DNA from: Spirillospora albida
GTDB taxonomy: Bacteria > Actinomycetota > Actinomycetes > Streptosporangiales > Streptosporangiaceae
Assembly (NCBI RefSeq): GCF_000718255.1
Contig: NZ_JOFJ01000001.1
Location: 451,390-515,389 of the forward strand
DNA: 64,000 bases
Direction of reading: 5' to 3'
Shown: positions 8,037 to 16,566 of the stretch, piece by piece
Position numbering within the stretch: the first letter of the stretch is position 1
Layout: each line of letters starts with the position of its first letter
Translations under genes and position numbers: made by a program
Notes under the pieces: generated by a model
The model's input: only the letters and a program-made list of their open reading frames with translations
Database searches by the model: none
What the model was told of the DNA's origin: nothing

Positions 8037-9143
8037 CTAGACCTTCGTGGTGATGATCTTGTTGTCCTCGCCGCCGGACGGTTCGGCGGCGTCGTCGTCG
8101 GCGTCGTTGTTGCGGACGACCGAGCTGATGAACGCGGCGATGATCAGACCGGCCCCGAGCCCGCCGGTGATCCACTCGCTGACATGGTGGCCGATGCTGA
8201 TCAGCATGCAGGCCGCCAGGGCGCCGATCGCCCAGTGCGCTCCGTGCTCCAGGTAGACGTACTCGTGCAGGGTGCCCTTGCGGACGAGGAACACCGTGAG
8301 GGACCGGATGTACATGGCGCCGATGCCGAGGCCGAGCGCGATGACGATCGGGTCGGTGCTGATGGCGAACGCTCCGATGACGCCGTCGAAGCTGAACGAC
8401 GCGTCCAGGACCTCCAGGTAGAGGAAGAGGAAGAAGCCGGCCTTGCCGGTGGCGAGCGCGAGGCCGCTCGGGCCGGACCGGGCCGGGGCCTCGCCCTCCT
8501 CGCCCTCGATCATGTGCTCGCCCACCTCGGAGAACAGCTCACCGAGCCCGTTCACCAGGATGTAGACCACCATGCCGAGCACACCGGCGATCATGACCTC
8601 GCCGGGCTTGTCCGCCCAGACGCCCGAGACGAGCGCGAGGGAACCGCCGGCGACGACGACCGACAGCTGGTCGAGCTTGCCGATCCGCGCGAGCGGGCGC
8701 TCCAGCCACGGCAGCCACTTGTCGGCGCGCTCCTCGAACACGAAGTCGAGGAACAACATCAGAAGGAACATGCCGCCGAACGCCGCGATCGTCGGGTACG
8801 CCTCCTCCATCAGGTGCTTGTACCGGCTCTCGTCGTTCAGCGCGAGGTCGAACGCCTCCACCGGCCCCAGCTGCGCGGTGACGCCCACGATGACGAGGGG
8901 GAACACCAGCCGCATGCCGAACACCGCGATCGCGATGCCCACCGTCAGGAAGATCTTCTGCCAGAACGGGCTCATGCGGTCGAGGACCTTGGCGTTCACG
9001 ACCGCGTTGTCGAACGACAGGGAGATTTCGAGGACGGCCAGCACCGCGACCAGGGCCAGCCCGGACCAGCTGCCATAGAAGAAGGCGGCGACGAGGCCGG
9101 CGGCCGTGACACCGAAGGACCACCCGAAGGTGCGAAGAATCAT
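8037..9143 (-). CDS. DUF475 (TerC-like) integral membrane protein
   Basis: The product has 368 residues with about eight or nine hydrophobic segments. The TerC/DUF475 signature is at the N-terminus: LEISLSFDNAVVNAKVL (residues 38-54), where the intramembrane acidic residues and Asn are the expected metal-binding positions. The inverted repeat is in the second half: LEVLDASFSFDGVIGAFAI. A charged cytoplasmic loop (EVGEHMIEGEEGEAP) separates the halves. It sits between terD paralogues in one transcript, as expected for a membrane platform on which cytosolic TerD proteins assemble. The C-terminal tail is acidic (NNDADDDAAEPSGGED). Substrate unknown; manganese or other metal efflux is known for some TerC relatives. 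Confidence 0.9.
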   Translation of the reverse strand: MILRTFGWSFGVTAAGLVAAFFYGSWSGLALVAVLAVLEISLSFDNAVVNAKVLDRMSPFWQKIFLTVGIAIAVFGMRLVFPLVIVGVTAQLGPVEAFDLALNDESRYKHLMEEAYPTIAAFGGMFLLMLFLDFVFEERADKWLPWLERPLARIGKLDQLSVVVAGGSLALVSGVWADKPGEVMIAGVLGMVVYILVNGLGELFSEVGEHMIEGEEGEAPARSGPSGLALATGKAGFFLFLYLEVLDASFSFDGVIGAFAISTDPIVIALGLGIGAMYIRSLTVFLVRKGTLHEYVYLEHGAHWAIGALAACMLISIGHHVSEWITGGLGAGLIIAAFISSVVRNNDADDDAAEPSGGEDNKIITTKV

Positions 9144-9216
9144 GCGCGTATCTCTGCTCGATGGGACATGGGGCCGGGACGGCCGCCATGGAGGCCGGGC
9201 TCACCCGGCCGGTGCG

Positions 9217-9795
9217 TCAGCCGACGTTGACGCCGAAATCCATGGCGATGCCCGCCAGACCGGAGGCGTACCCCTGGCCGACCGCCCGGAACTTCCATTC
9301 TCCCCCGTGCCGGTACAGCTCGCCGAACACCATGGCCGTCTCGGTGGACGCGTCCTCGGTGAGGTCGAAGCGGGCGAGCTCGTTGCCGTCACCCCGGTTG
9401 ACGATGCGGATGAACGCGTTGCGGACCTGGCCGAAGTTCTGCCGCCGGTTGTCGGCGTCGTAGATCGACACGGGGAACACGATCCGCTCGCACTCGGCGG
9501 GCACCGCCGACAGGTCGACGTTGATCGACTCGTCGTCGCCCTCGCCCTCACCGGTCAGGTTGTCGCCGGTGTGCTCGACGGACCCCTCGGGGCTCTTCAG
9601 GTTGTTGAAGAACACGAAATGCCCGTCGGACATGACCTTGCCGTTCCCGCCCAGCATGAGCGCGGACGCGTCCAGGTCGAAATCGGCGCCGGTGCTGGCG
9701 CGCACGTCCCAGCCGAGCCCGACGGAGACGGCGGTGAGGTTCGGCGCGGCCTTCGTCAGCGAGACGTTGCCGCCCTTGGCGAGTGAGACGCCCAT
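9217..9795 (-). CDS. terD: TerD family protein
   Basis: The product has 192 residues starting MGVSLAKGGNVSLTKAAP, the canonical TerD opening. Paired acidic Ca2+ sites are present: DFDLDASALML (about 38-48) and HTGDNLTGEGEGDDESINVD (about 75-94). The conserved GQVRNAFIRIVN and the C-terminal ASGLAGIAMDFGVNVG are also present. It is highly similar to the adjacent upstream paralogue, so the pair looks like a tandem duplication. Cytosolic. It is separated by 46 bases from the upstream terD and 73 from the DUF475 gene. Confidence 0.95.
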   Translation of the reverse strand: MGVSLAKGGNVSLTKAAPNLTAVSVGLGWDVRASTGADFDLDASALMLGGNGKVMSDGHFVFFNNLKSPEGSVEHTGDNLTGEGEGDDESINVDLSAVPAECERIVFPVSIYDADNRRQNFGQVRNAFIRIVNRGDGNELARFDLTEDASTETAMVFGELYRHGGEWKFRAVGQGYASGLAGIAMDFGVNVG

Positions 9796-9841
9796 GTCCG
9801 GGCCACTTCCTTCCGGTGAGTCGCGGTGGGGGGTGTCGCGG

Positions 9842-10417
9842 TCAGAGGTTGACGCCGAAGTCGGTGGCGATGCCGGCGAGCCCGGAGGCGTAACCCTGGC
9901 CGACGGCGCGGAACTTCCATTCCGTCCCGGCCCGGTACAGCTCGCCGAAGACCATCGCGGTCTCCATGGACGCGTCCTCGGACAGGTCGTAGCGGGCGAG
10001 CTCGGTGCCGTCGCCCTGGTTCACGACGCGGATGAACGCGTTGCGGACCTGGCCGAAGCTCTGGCCGCGGGCGTCGGCCTCGTAGATGGACACGGCGAAC
10101 GCGACCCGCTCGGCGGTGGCGGGCAGCGCGCCGAAGTTCACCTTGATCTGCTCGTCGTCGCCCTCGCCGGCACCGGTGGTGTTGTCGCCGGTGTGCTCGA
10201 CACCGCCGTCCGGGGAGCGGAGGTTGTTGAAGAACACGAAGTGCTTGTCCGTGATGATCTTGCCGGTGCCGTCCACGACCAGGGCGGCGGCGTCCAGGTC
10301 GAAGTCGGTGCCGGTGGTCGTGCGCAGGTCCCAGCCGAGGCCGACGGTCACCGCCGACAGCCCGGGCGCCTGCTTGGTGAGCGAGACGTTGCCGCCCTTG
10401 CTGAGACTGACACCCAT
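9842..10417 (-). CDS. terD: TerD family protein, first gene of the Ter operon
   Basis: The product has 191 residues from ATG 10417 (MGVSLSKGGNVSLTKQAP). Motifs are as in its neighbour: DFDLDAAALVV, VEHTGDNTTGAGEGDDEQI, GQVRNAFIRVVNQGDGTEL and SGLAGIATDFGVNL. It is the promoter-proximal gene of the minus-strand Ter set. The 214-base space up to the divergent coiled-coil gene should hold both promoters; no clear operator was recognised there. Confidence 0.95.
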   Translation of the reverse strand: MGVSLSKGGNVSLTKQAPGLSAVTVGLGWDLRTTTGTDFDLDAAALVVDGTGKIITDKHFVFFNNLRSPDGGVEHTGDNTTGAGEGDDEQIKVNFGALPATAERVAFAVSIYEADARGQSFGQVRNAFIRVVNQGDGTELARYDLSEDASMETAMVFGELYRAGTEWKFRAVGQGYASGLAGIATDFGVNL

Positions 10418-10631
10418 GCTCCGAGCCTCCAGAAGTCGCATGCCGTGGCGGGCGCCGGTGCCGGCACCCGCTATGACGACGTCAGAGCGATGCTATCCGT
10501 TCCCTCCATTGCCAACCCGTTACCCGCGGCGGTCCCGGCGGCGGGCGCCCCGCGAGGGCATCCCGCGCCGGACGCGCGGAACGGTCCCTTCTACGCCAGA
10601 CTGGGCGGTGGGCACGAGAAGGGAGCCGGCG

Positions 10632-11888
10632 TTGCGGGGAGCGGGTGATCAGCGCGGGCGGGGCCGCGCGACGCAGGCGGCCGACGCGGCCCGCGCCGCG
10701 CGCGAGGAGGCCGCGGCCGCCTTCTACGACATGGACCAGGCGCAGAAGTACCTGGCCGGCCGGGTCACCGTCTTCGAGGACCTGGACGCGAGCGCGGCCG
10801 CGGCCGCCCGGCGTGAGTTCTCCGGCCTGTCCGACGCCGCGGACGCCGCGTCCCTCGCCTACATCACGGTCCTGGACGCGCACGACCTCGACCCCGCCGA
10901 CGGCCGGGAGCGGACGCCCGCCCAGTACGACGCCGCCCGGCGCGCGTTCGTCGCGGCCACCGAGCGGCTCCGGCAGCACACGGGGAAGCTCAACGGGTTC
11001 GCCGAGCGGCTCGCCCCGGCGATGGCGCGGCTCGAGGCCGCGCTCGACCAGCTCCCGCCCAGGCTGACCGCGGCGCGGGACGCCGTCGCCGCCGCCCAGG
11101 CGGCCGTCGCGGAGGCCCGCGACGCGGGCCTCGACACCGACGACGCCGAGGCCGACCTCGCCCGCGCCCGGGACGGCCTCGCGCGCCTCGGCTCGCAGGG
11201 GCTCGGCGGCCTCGGGCTGGACGGCGCGCTCCGCACCGCCGACGAGGTCCGCGCCATCGCCGAGGGCGTCCGGGACGCCGCCGCCGAGCTGCCGAAGGCG
11301 GCCGAGAAGGTCCGGCACGCGCTCGCCTCGGTGAAGACCCGCGCGGACGTCGTCGCCGGTCGCGCCGATCCCGTCCGGGACGCGATGAAGATGCTGCTGC
11401 GCCGCTACTCGCAGCCCTGCTGGCAGGACCTGCGGGGCGCCCCGGAGGCGATCGAGGCGGGCGTCGTCCGCGCCCGGGAGCGGCTCGCCGAGGCGTCGGC
11501 GCACGCGTCCCGCGCCGAGTGGAAGGACGCGCAGCGCGCGCTGACCGCCGCCCGCACCGAGCTGTCCGCCGCCGACCGGCGCGCCGGCCAGGTCACCGGC
11601 CGCGTCGCGGAGCTGGAGGCCGTCGCCGCCGACCCGGGCGGGGCCGCCGAGGGCGCCCGCTTCGCCGTACGGGACGCGCAGCGCCTGGCGATGGCGCAGC
11701 CGGGCGGCGCCGCGCCGCACCACGCCCGCGCCCTGGACGCCCTCGTCGACCGCCTGGAGAAGGCCCCCGGGCGCCTCACCGGCGCGCACCCCGACTACTG
11801 GGCGTACCTGCGGGAGCTGGACGCGATCAAGACGGCCGCCGGCGACGTGGTCACCCGCATCCGCTCCGAGCGCGCCCAGCAGGGCTGA
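10632..11888 (+). CDS. Long helical (coiled-coil) protein divergent from the Ter operon
   Basis: I chose TTG 10632 as the start because AAGGGAG lies exactly six bases before it; a GTG at 10608 is the alternative. The product has 418 residues, is very rich in Ala, Arg, Glu and Asp, and has almost continuous heptad-like helices (for example AAREEAAAAFYDMDQAQKYL and ERLAPAMARLEAALDQLPPR). A central glycine-rich break (LGSQGLGGLGLDGALR) lies near residue 195. No signal peptide or membrane segment is visible. It resembles SMC/apolipoprotein-like coiled coils only in composition. The divergent position next to terD suggests a structural partner of the Ter system, but no family was recognised. Confidence 0.75.
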   Translation: MRGAGDQRGRGRATQAADAARAAREEAAAAFYDMDQAQKYLAGRVTVFEDLDASAAAAARREFSGLSDAADAASLAYITVLDAHDLDPADGRERTPAQYDAARRAFVAATERLRQHTGKLNGFAERLAPAMARLEAALDQLPPRLTAARDAVAAAQAAVAEARDAGLDTDDAEADLARARDGLARLGSQGLGGLGLDGALRTADEVRAIAEGVRDAAAELPKAAEKVRHALASVKTRADVVAGRADPVRDAMKMLLRRYSQPCWQDLRGAPEAIEAGVVRARERLAEASAHASRAEWKDAQRALTAARTELSAADRRAGQVTGRVAELEAVAADPGGAAEGARFAVRDAQRLAMAQPGGAAPHHARALDALVDRLEKAPGRLTGAHPDYWAYLRELDAIKTAAGDVVTRIRSERAQQG

Positions 11889-11893
11889 CCGGG

Positions 11894-12370
11894 TCAGCGG
11901 GGGCGGTCGCCCAGGCCCATCGTGAGGTTGCGGGCGGCCATCGGGGGGCCGCTCGGCTGGGGGTCGCCGTAGGGCGGCGGCGGCGCGGGCTGGCCCGGCG
12001 GACGCTGCATCTGCGGGGCCTGGTCCCGGACAGGCTGCCGGCTCTGCGCCGCCTCGACCCACACGGCCGTGCCGTACGCGCAGACCTCGTACCCGCCGCC
12101 GGTGAGCGCGACCGTGTCGAACCGCATGCCGACCACGGTGTTCGCGCCCTTGCGGCGCGCCTCGTCGCGGAGCCGGTCCACCGCCTCGCGGCGAACGGCG
12201 CCGAGCCCGACGCCCTGCTGCTCCCCCGTGGAGACGCGGAACGTCCCGCTGCTCGGGGACCCGCCCGGCGCCGGCCGGCCCTGGTCGGTCTGGACGGCCG
12301 TCCCCACGACCTCGCCGAGCACGCTGCGGATCTCGTACCCCGCCAGGCCATCCGTCGTCACGATCAGCAT
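11894..12370 (-). CDS. YbjQ/DUF74 family protein
   Basis: The product has 158 residues. The YbjQ fold is recognisable in the first 105: MLIVTTDGLAGYEIRSVLGE, LGAVRREAVDRLRDEARRKG and ANTVVGMRFDTVALTGGGYEVCAYGTAV. The C-terminal 50 residues are a Pro/Gln-rich tail (QRPPGQPAPPPPYGDP) that is probably disordered. YbjQ proteins form pentamers and have been called heavy-metal-binding on weak grounds; the function is not established. It stands 5 bases after the end of the convergent coiled-coil gene and is separated from the upstream sigma factor gene by a hairpin. Confidence 0.85.
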   Translation of the reverse strand: MLIVTTDGLAGYEIRSVLGEVVGTAVQTDQGRPAPGGSPSSGTFRVSTGEQQGVGLGAVRREAVDRLRDEARRKGANTVVGMRFDTVALTGGGYEVCAYGTAVWVEAAQSRQPVRDQAPQMQRPPGQPAPPPPYGDPQPSGPPMAARNLTMGLGDRPR

Positions 12371-12434
12371 GCGGTCAACGGTAATCCACCCGCCGGACGA
12401 AATGCACCGCTATGCCCGCCCCGGTGCGACACGG

Positions 12435-12466
12435 CGGAAGGCCGCCCCGTGCGAGGCGGCCTTCCG
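12435..12466 (-). terminator. Terminator hairpin downstream of the sigma factor gene
   Basis: GGAAGGCCGCC (12436-12446) pairs with GGCGGCCTTCC (12455-12465) around an 8-base loop. It lies 29 bases past the sigma factor stop codon on the minus strand. Confidence 0.8.
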
Positions 12467-12494
12467 GTCGGAGCGGTTCGGCGGGACAGGGTCG

Positions 12495-13652
12495 TCAGTC
12501 GAGGTACTCCCGCAGCATCTGGGCACGTGACGGGTGCCGCAGTTTCGCGAGCGTCTTCGACTCGATCTGGCGGATCCGCTCCCGGGTCACCCCGAACTCG
12601 CGGCCCACCTCCTCCAGCGTCCGCGGATGGCCGTCGGTCAGGCCGAAGCGCAGCTGGATGATGCGCTGCTCCCGGTCCGACAGGGTGCCGAGGATGTCCT
12701 CCAGCTGGTCCTGCAGGAGGATGAACGCCGCGGCCTCGATGGGCACCACCGCGTCCGCGTCCTCGATGAAGTCGCCGAGGTCGGAGTCCTCCTCACCGAT
12801 CGGCGACTGCAGCGACACCGGTTCCTGGGCGATGCGCTGGATCTCCACCACCCGCACCGGCGACAGGCCCATCTCCAGGCCGATCTCCTCCGGCACGGGC
12901 TCCCGGCCGAGGTCCTGGTGCAGCTGCCGCTGCACCCGGACCAGCTTGTTGATCGTCTCCACCATGTGCACCGGGATGCGGATCGTCCGCGCCTGGTCGG
13001 CGATGGCGCGGGTGATCGCCTGGCGGATCCACCAGGTCGCGTAGGTGGAGAACTTGAACCCCTTCGTGTAGTCGAATTTCTCGACCGCACGGATCAGTCC
13101 GAGATTCCCTTCCTGGATCAGGTCGAGGAACAGCATTCCCCGTCCGACATAGCGTTTCGCGATCGAGACCACCAGCCGCAGGTTGGCCTCGATCAGCCGT
13201 TGCTTCGCCCGCACCCCGTCGCGGGAGAGCTGTTCGAGGTCGAGCCGCCGATCGCGGGAGAGGATGGCGGTGTGCGCCAGTTTCTCCTCCGCGAACAGCC
13301 CCGCCTCGATCGTTTTCGCCAGTTCTACTTCATCTTCTGCCGTGAGAAGCGGTACGCGACCGATCTCTCTCAGATAGATCCGGACCAGGTCGCTCGTCGG
13401 CGCCCGCTTGCCGAGGTCTCCCTCATCCGCTCGCGTGACGTCCTCGGTCTCCTGCGGAGTCTCGAGGACCTCCACCCCCTGCTCTGCGAGCATCCGGACG
13501 ACCTTTTCCAGGGAGTCGTCCGGCAAGTCCGAGCGATCGAGCGCGGCAGCGACGTCATCGACGGTCACACCGCCGCGCTCTCTGCCGCGTGCGACGAGGT
13601 CCGCCACCTGATCAACCGATGGCGCCTCGCTTGGCAGCACCGAAGGGCCCAC
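12495..13652 (-). CDS. RNA polymerase sigma-70 factor, primary (SigA/HrdB) type
   Basis: The product has 385 residues from GTG 13652. Domains in order: a region 1.1-like helical segment (12-64), region 1.2 (SDLVRIYLREIGRVPLLTAE, 87-106), region 2 with RLVVSIAKRYVGRGM, LIQEGNLGLIRAVEKFDYTK and FSTYATWWIRQAITRAI (to about 217), region 3 (about 225-300), and region 4 with REQRIIQLRFGL and the helix-turn-helix TLEEVGREFGVTRERIRQIE. Regions 2.4 and 4.2 are those of housekeeping sigma factors that read -10/-35 promoters of the TATAAT/TTGACA type. The N-terminus lacks the long acidic/basic extension of Streptomyces HrdB, so it could be the principal sigma or a close group 2 relative. It follows dnaG on the same strand after 59 bases, recalling the dnaG-rpoD macromolecular synthesis operon. 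Confidence 0.93.
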   Translation of the reverse strand: MGPSVLPSEAPSVDQVADLVARGRERGGVTVDDVAAALDRSDLPDDSLEKVVRMLAEQGVEVLETPQETEDVTRADEGDLGKRAPTSDLVRIYLREIGRVPLLTAEDEVELAKTIEAGLFAEEKLAHTAILSRDRRLDLEQLSRDGVRAKQRLIEANLRLVVSIAKRYVGRGMLFLDLIQEGNLGLIRAVEKFDYTKGFKFSTYATWWIRQAITRAIADQARTIRIPVHMVETINKLVRVQRQLHQDLGREPVPEEIGLEMGLSPVRVVEIQRIAQEPVSLQSPIGEEDSDLGDFIEDADAVVPIEAAAFILLQDQLEDILGTLSDREQRIIQLRFGLTDGHPRTLEEVGREFGVTRERIRQIESKTLAKLRHPSRAQMLREYLD

Positions 13653-13711
13653 GGAGACAGTTTGCTTCAGATGGGGCCTAGATCACAGGACCTATTTTGC
13701 GATCCCTTGAC

Positions 13712-15667
13712 TCACTGTGACCCGAGACCGCGTTCCCGCAACACCCGTCGCTGCTGCTCAAGCGCGACAAGATCGCCGAATAGCCGGTGGTATTCGGTCC
13801 CGCTCTCGACCGGATTCAGCCGCCCGAGTTTAGATTTCACGTCCGCGATCATACGGGTGAGCTGGCGTTCCTGGATACGGGCGAGCAATTCCACCGCATA
13901 GCGGTCGTCCGATTCCTGTGCGGACCGTACCGGCTCGACTCCGAGCTTGGTGATCAGAGCCCTGACCTCGTCGTTCGGCGCGAGGTCGAGCAGAGCCCTG
14001 GCCCACTGGGCGGCGTCGAGCGCCGCCGTCACGCCGCCCGCCGCCGCGATGACCGCGCGGACCGCGGTGTGCGGCGGCGCGATGAACGCCTCAGCCGGGA
14101 CCTCGTCGAACACCGGCCCGAGCAGCGCGGGCCGCTGCACGGCGAGCTTCAGCAGCTCCCGCTCGCGCTGCACCTCCGGATCGCGCGGATCCCAGGCGGG
14201 ACGCTCCGCCGCGACCGGCCCGTTGCCCGCCGGGCCGCCGTCCTGGACGCGGCCATCGCCCTGCCCCCTGGCACCGCCCTGCGGCCTGCCCGCGCCCTGC
14301 GCCCGGCCGTTGCCGTGCCCCCGGCCGTGCGCCCGCGCGGCGAGCTCCCGGACGCGGCGCAGCACGAACTGCTCGTCCATGATGCCGAGCCAGCGGTCGA
14401 GGTTCACCGTGTACATGTGCCGGAGCGCGCGGTCCTTGATCGCCGCGACGACCGGCGCGGCGGCGTCGAGGGCGGCGAGCCGGCCCTCGGCGGTGTCGAG
14501 GTCGTGCCGCTGGATGGCGTCGCGGACCTTGAACTCGAACAGCGGCTGCCGGGACGCCACGAGGTCGCGGACCGCCGCCTCTCCGTTTCGGATCCGCAGG
14601 TCGCAGGGGTCGAGGCCGTCGGGCTGGATGGCCACGAACGTCTGCGTGACGAACTTCTGCTCGTCCTCGAACGCCCGCAGCGCCGCCTTCTGGCCGGCCG
14701 AGTCGCCGTCGAAGGTGAAGATCACCTCGCCGCGGAACTCGTCCTGGTCCATGAGCAGCCGGCGGAGGATCTTGATGTGGTCGTCGCCGAACGCCGTCCC
14801 GCACGTCGCGATGGCCGTCTCCACACCGGACAGGTGGCAGGCCATGACGTCGGTGTAGCCCTCGACCACCACCGCCTGCCGCCGCCGCGCGATCTCCTTC
14901 TTCGCGAGATCCGCCCCGTACAGGACAGAGCTCTTGTGGAACAGCGGCGACTCGGGGGTGTTCAGGTACTTGGGGCCGTCGTCGTCGTCGAACAGCTTGC
15001 GGGCGCCGAACCCGATGACGTCGCCGCCGAGGTCACGGATGGGCCACATCAGCCGGCCGCGGAACCGGTCCATCGGCCCGCGCCGGCCCTCCTTCGCCAG
15101 CCCGCCCGCGATGATCTCGCGGTCGGCGAACCCGCGGGACCGCAGGTGCCGGACGAGGCCCTCCCACTCGCGCGGCGCGAACCCGACACCGAACCGCTCC
15201 GCGTCGGCGGTCTCGAACCCGCGCCGCGCCAGGAACTCGCGGCCGGCCCGGCCGTCGGGGGAGGCGAGCCGCTCGGTGTAGAACTCGGCGGCGGCCCGGT
15301 GGGCGTCGATCAGCCGGGCGCGCTGCCCGCCGTCCTGGCGGGGGCCGCGGCCTCCGGGGCCGTCCTCGTAGCGGAGCTGGAGGCCCACCTGGGCGGCGAG
15401 CCGTTCCACCGCCTCCGAGAACGACAGGTGCTCGATCTCCTGGACGAACCGGATGACGTCCCCGCCCGCCTCGCACCCGAAGCAGAAGTACAGGCCCCGG
15501 GAGGGCGTCACGTTGAACGACGGTGACTTCTCGTCGTGGAAGGGGCACAGCCCCTTGAGGTTCCCGCCGCCCGCGCTGCGCAGCTGCAGGTACTCGCCGA
15601 TCACGGCGTCGATGGACGACCGCTCCCGTACGAGCGCGATGTCCTCATTGCGAATCCGGCCTGCCAC
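13712..15667 (-). CDS. dnaG: DNA primase DnaG
   Basis: The product has 651 residues, a normal length. It synthesises RNA primers for the replication fork. The CHC2 zinc finger is at the N-terminus: Cys41-P-F-His44 ... Cys62-F-G-Cys65. The TOPRIM catalytic core includes VVVEGYTDVMA and VIFTFDGDSAGQ (acidic Glu and D-G-D residues). A glycine-rich spacer with repeated RAQGAG/RPQGGA-type units (about residues 445-490) links the core to the DnaB-interacting C-terminal helical domain. It is followed by the sigma factor gene. Upstream on the opposite strand lies a decayed oxidoreductase remnant. Confidence 0.97.
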   Translation of the reverse strand: MAGRIRNEDIALVRERSSIDAVIGEYLQLRSAGGGNLKGLCPFHDEKSPSFNVTPSRGLYFCFGCEAGGDVIRFVQEIEHLSFSEAVERLAAQVGLQLRYEDGPGGRGPRQDGGQRARLIDAHRAAAEFYTERLASPDGRAGREFLARRGFETADAERFGVGFAPREWEGLVRHLRSRGFADREIIAGGLAKEGRRGPMDRFRGRLMWPIRDLGGDVIGFGARKLFDDDDGPKYLNTPESPLFHKSSVLYGADLAKKEIARRRQAVVVEGYTDVMACHLSGVETAIATCGTAFGDDHIKILRRLLMDQDEFRGEVIFTFDGDSAGQKAALRAFEDEQKFVTQTFVAIQPDGLDPCDLRIRNGEAAVRDLVASRQPLFEFKVRDAIQRHDLDTAEGRLAALDAAAPVVAAIKDRALRHMYTVNLDRWLGIMDEQFVLRRVRELAARAHGRGHGNGRAQGAGRPQGGARGQGDGRVQDGGPAGNGPVAAERPAWDPRDPEVQRERELLKLAVQRPALLGPVFDEVPAEAFIAPPHTAVRAVIAAAGGVTAALDAAQWARALLDLAPNDEVRALITKLGVEPVRSAQESDDRYAVELLARIQERQLTRMIADVKSKLGRLNPVESGTEYHRLFGDLVALEQQRRVLRERGLGSQ

Positions 15668-15750
15668 GATGACGGAGTCTACGGCCGCGCCCCGACATCC
15701 GGAGCATCACTCGGGCACCGGCCGTCCTGACGACGGGTCACCCGTCCGCG

Positions 15751-16005
15751 GGGGCCTTCGCGAGATACGCCGACGCCTGCAACCTGTTCGACGGCGAGGA
15801 GCTGCCCCGGAAGCTGGACGTCCTGCGCGGGCACTGCGAGCGGGAGGGCCGCGACTACGACGCGATCGAGAAGACGTCCCTGACGTTCCTGCCGGAGAAC
15901 CCGTCCGTCGAGACCGTCGAACGGCTCGCCGGGCACGGCGTCGACCAGGTGATCTTCTCGCATCCAGCGGTCAGGACCTGGCGGGACTGCTGGGCGAGGC
16001 CCTGA
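15751..16005 (+). pseudogene. Remnant of a luciferase-like (LLM, F420-type) oxidoreductase
   Basis: From about 15760 to the TGA at 16003-16005 the plus strand encodes ARYADACNLFDGEELPRKLD, then VLRGHCEREGRDYDAIEKTS and a tail VDQVIFSHPAV. This is the typical C-terminal third of an F420-dependent LLM oxidoreductase (A-x-Y-A-D-x-C-N ... H-C-E-x-x-G-R-D-Y-D-x-I-x-K-T). There is no start codon or N-terminal two thirds; upstream sequence runs straight into the dnaG 5' region. The final residues shift into another frame. I read it as a 5'-deleted, decaying gene. Together with the deleted MFS gene 0.5 kb away it marks a degraded patch. Confidence 0.7.
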
Positions 16006-16042
16006 GCCGGACCGAGAGGACCGTCCCGGCGGGTCGGCGAGG

Positions 16043-16510
16043 CTAGGCGGACGCGGTCGCCGGGGTGAACACCCACTTCTTGTACGACCAGTAGCGGAAC
16101 GCCGAGCCGAGGCCCACCCCCGCCAGCAGGCCCGCGTTGTAGGCGACGCCGCCGTGCAGGCCGAGGGTGTAGTAGGTGAAACCGGTGCAGAGCACCTGGA
16201 TGAGCAGCCCGACGCCGTTCAGCGCGAAGAAGATGACGACCTCGCGGCCCGAGCCGTCGCTGTCGCGGTGCCGGAACGTCCAGTGCCGGTTGGCGAGGTA
16301 CGACGTGAGCGTGGACACCAGGGTGGGCACGATGACGCTGATCACGGGGCTGCCGCCGAACAGGATGTGCATCAGGTTGGCGCCGCCGACCATGATGAGC
16401 GTGCCGACGCTGCCCACGACTCCGAAGCTGAGGAGTTCGCGGACGAATCTCCGGTACGCGGGGGCGGCCGGGACCGTTTCCACGGGTCTCGGCCGCTGCA
16501 GGATGCTCAC
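16043..16510 (-). CDS. GtrA family membrane protein
   Basis: The product has 155 residues from GTG 16510, with AAGG 13 bases upstream. Four transmembrane helices are visible: FGVVGSVGTLIMVGGANLMH, VISVIVPTLVSTLTSYLANR, VVIFFALNGVGLLIQVLCTG and AYNAGLLAGVGLGSAFRYWS. The family signatures NRHWTFRHRD and FRYWSYKKWVF are present. GtrA-like proteins are flippase or accessory subunits for lipid-linked sugars in cell-wall or exopolysaccharide synthesis. The open frame continues upstream into the MFS pseudogene without a stop, but the GtrA family start and the out-of-frame nature of that region argue against a real fusion. Confidence 0.88.
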   Translation of the reverse strand: MSILQRPRPVETVPAAPAYRRFVRELLSFGVVGSVGTLIMVGGANLMHILFGGSPVISVIVPTLVSTLTSYLANRHWTFRHRDSDGSGREVVIFFALNGVGLLIQVLCTGFTYYTLGLHGGVAYNAGLLAGVGLGSAFRYWSYKKWVFTPATASA

Positions 16511-16566
16511 TCGCCCAGACCTTACCGGAGCAGGACATAAGCCACGGGCCCAACCCGGTGAAAAGA

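Noticed and set aside
6334..8040. Plus-strand frame of 568 codons opposite the Ter lyase and terD
   Set aside because: Antisense shadow; the minus strand carries recognisable protein families over its full length.
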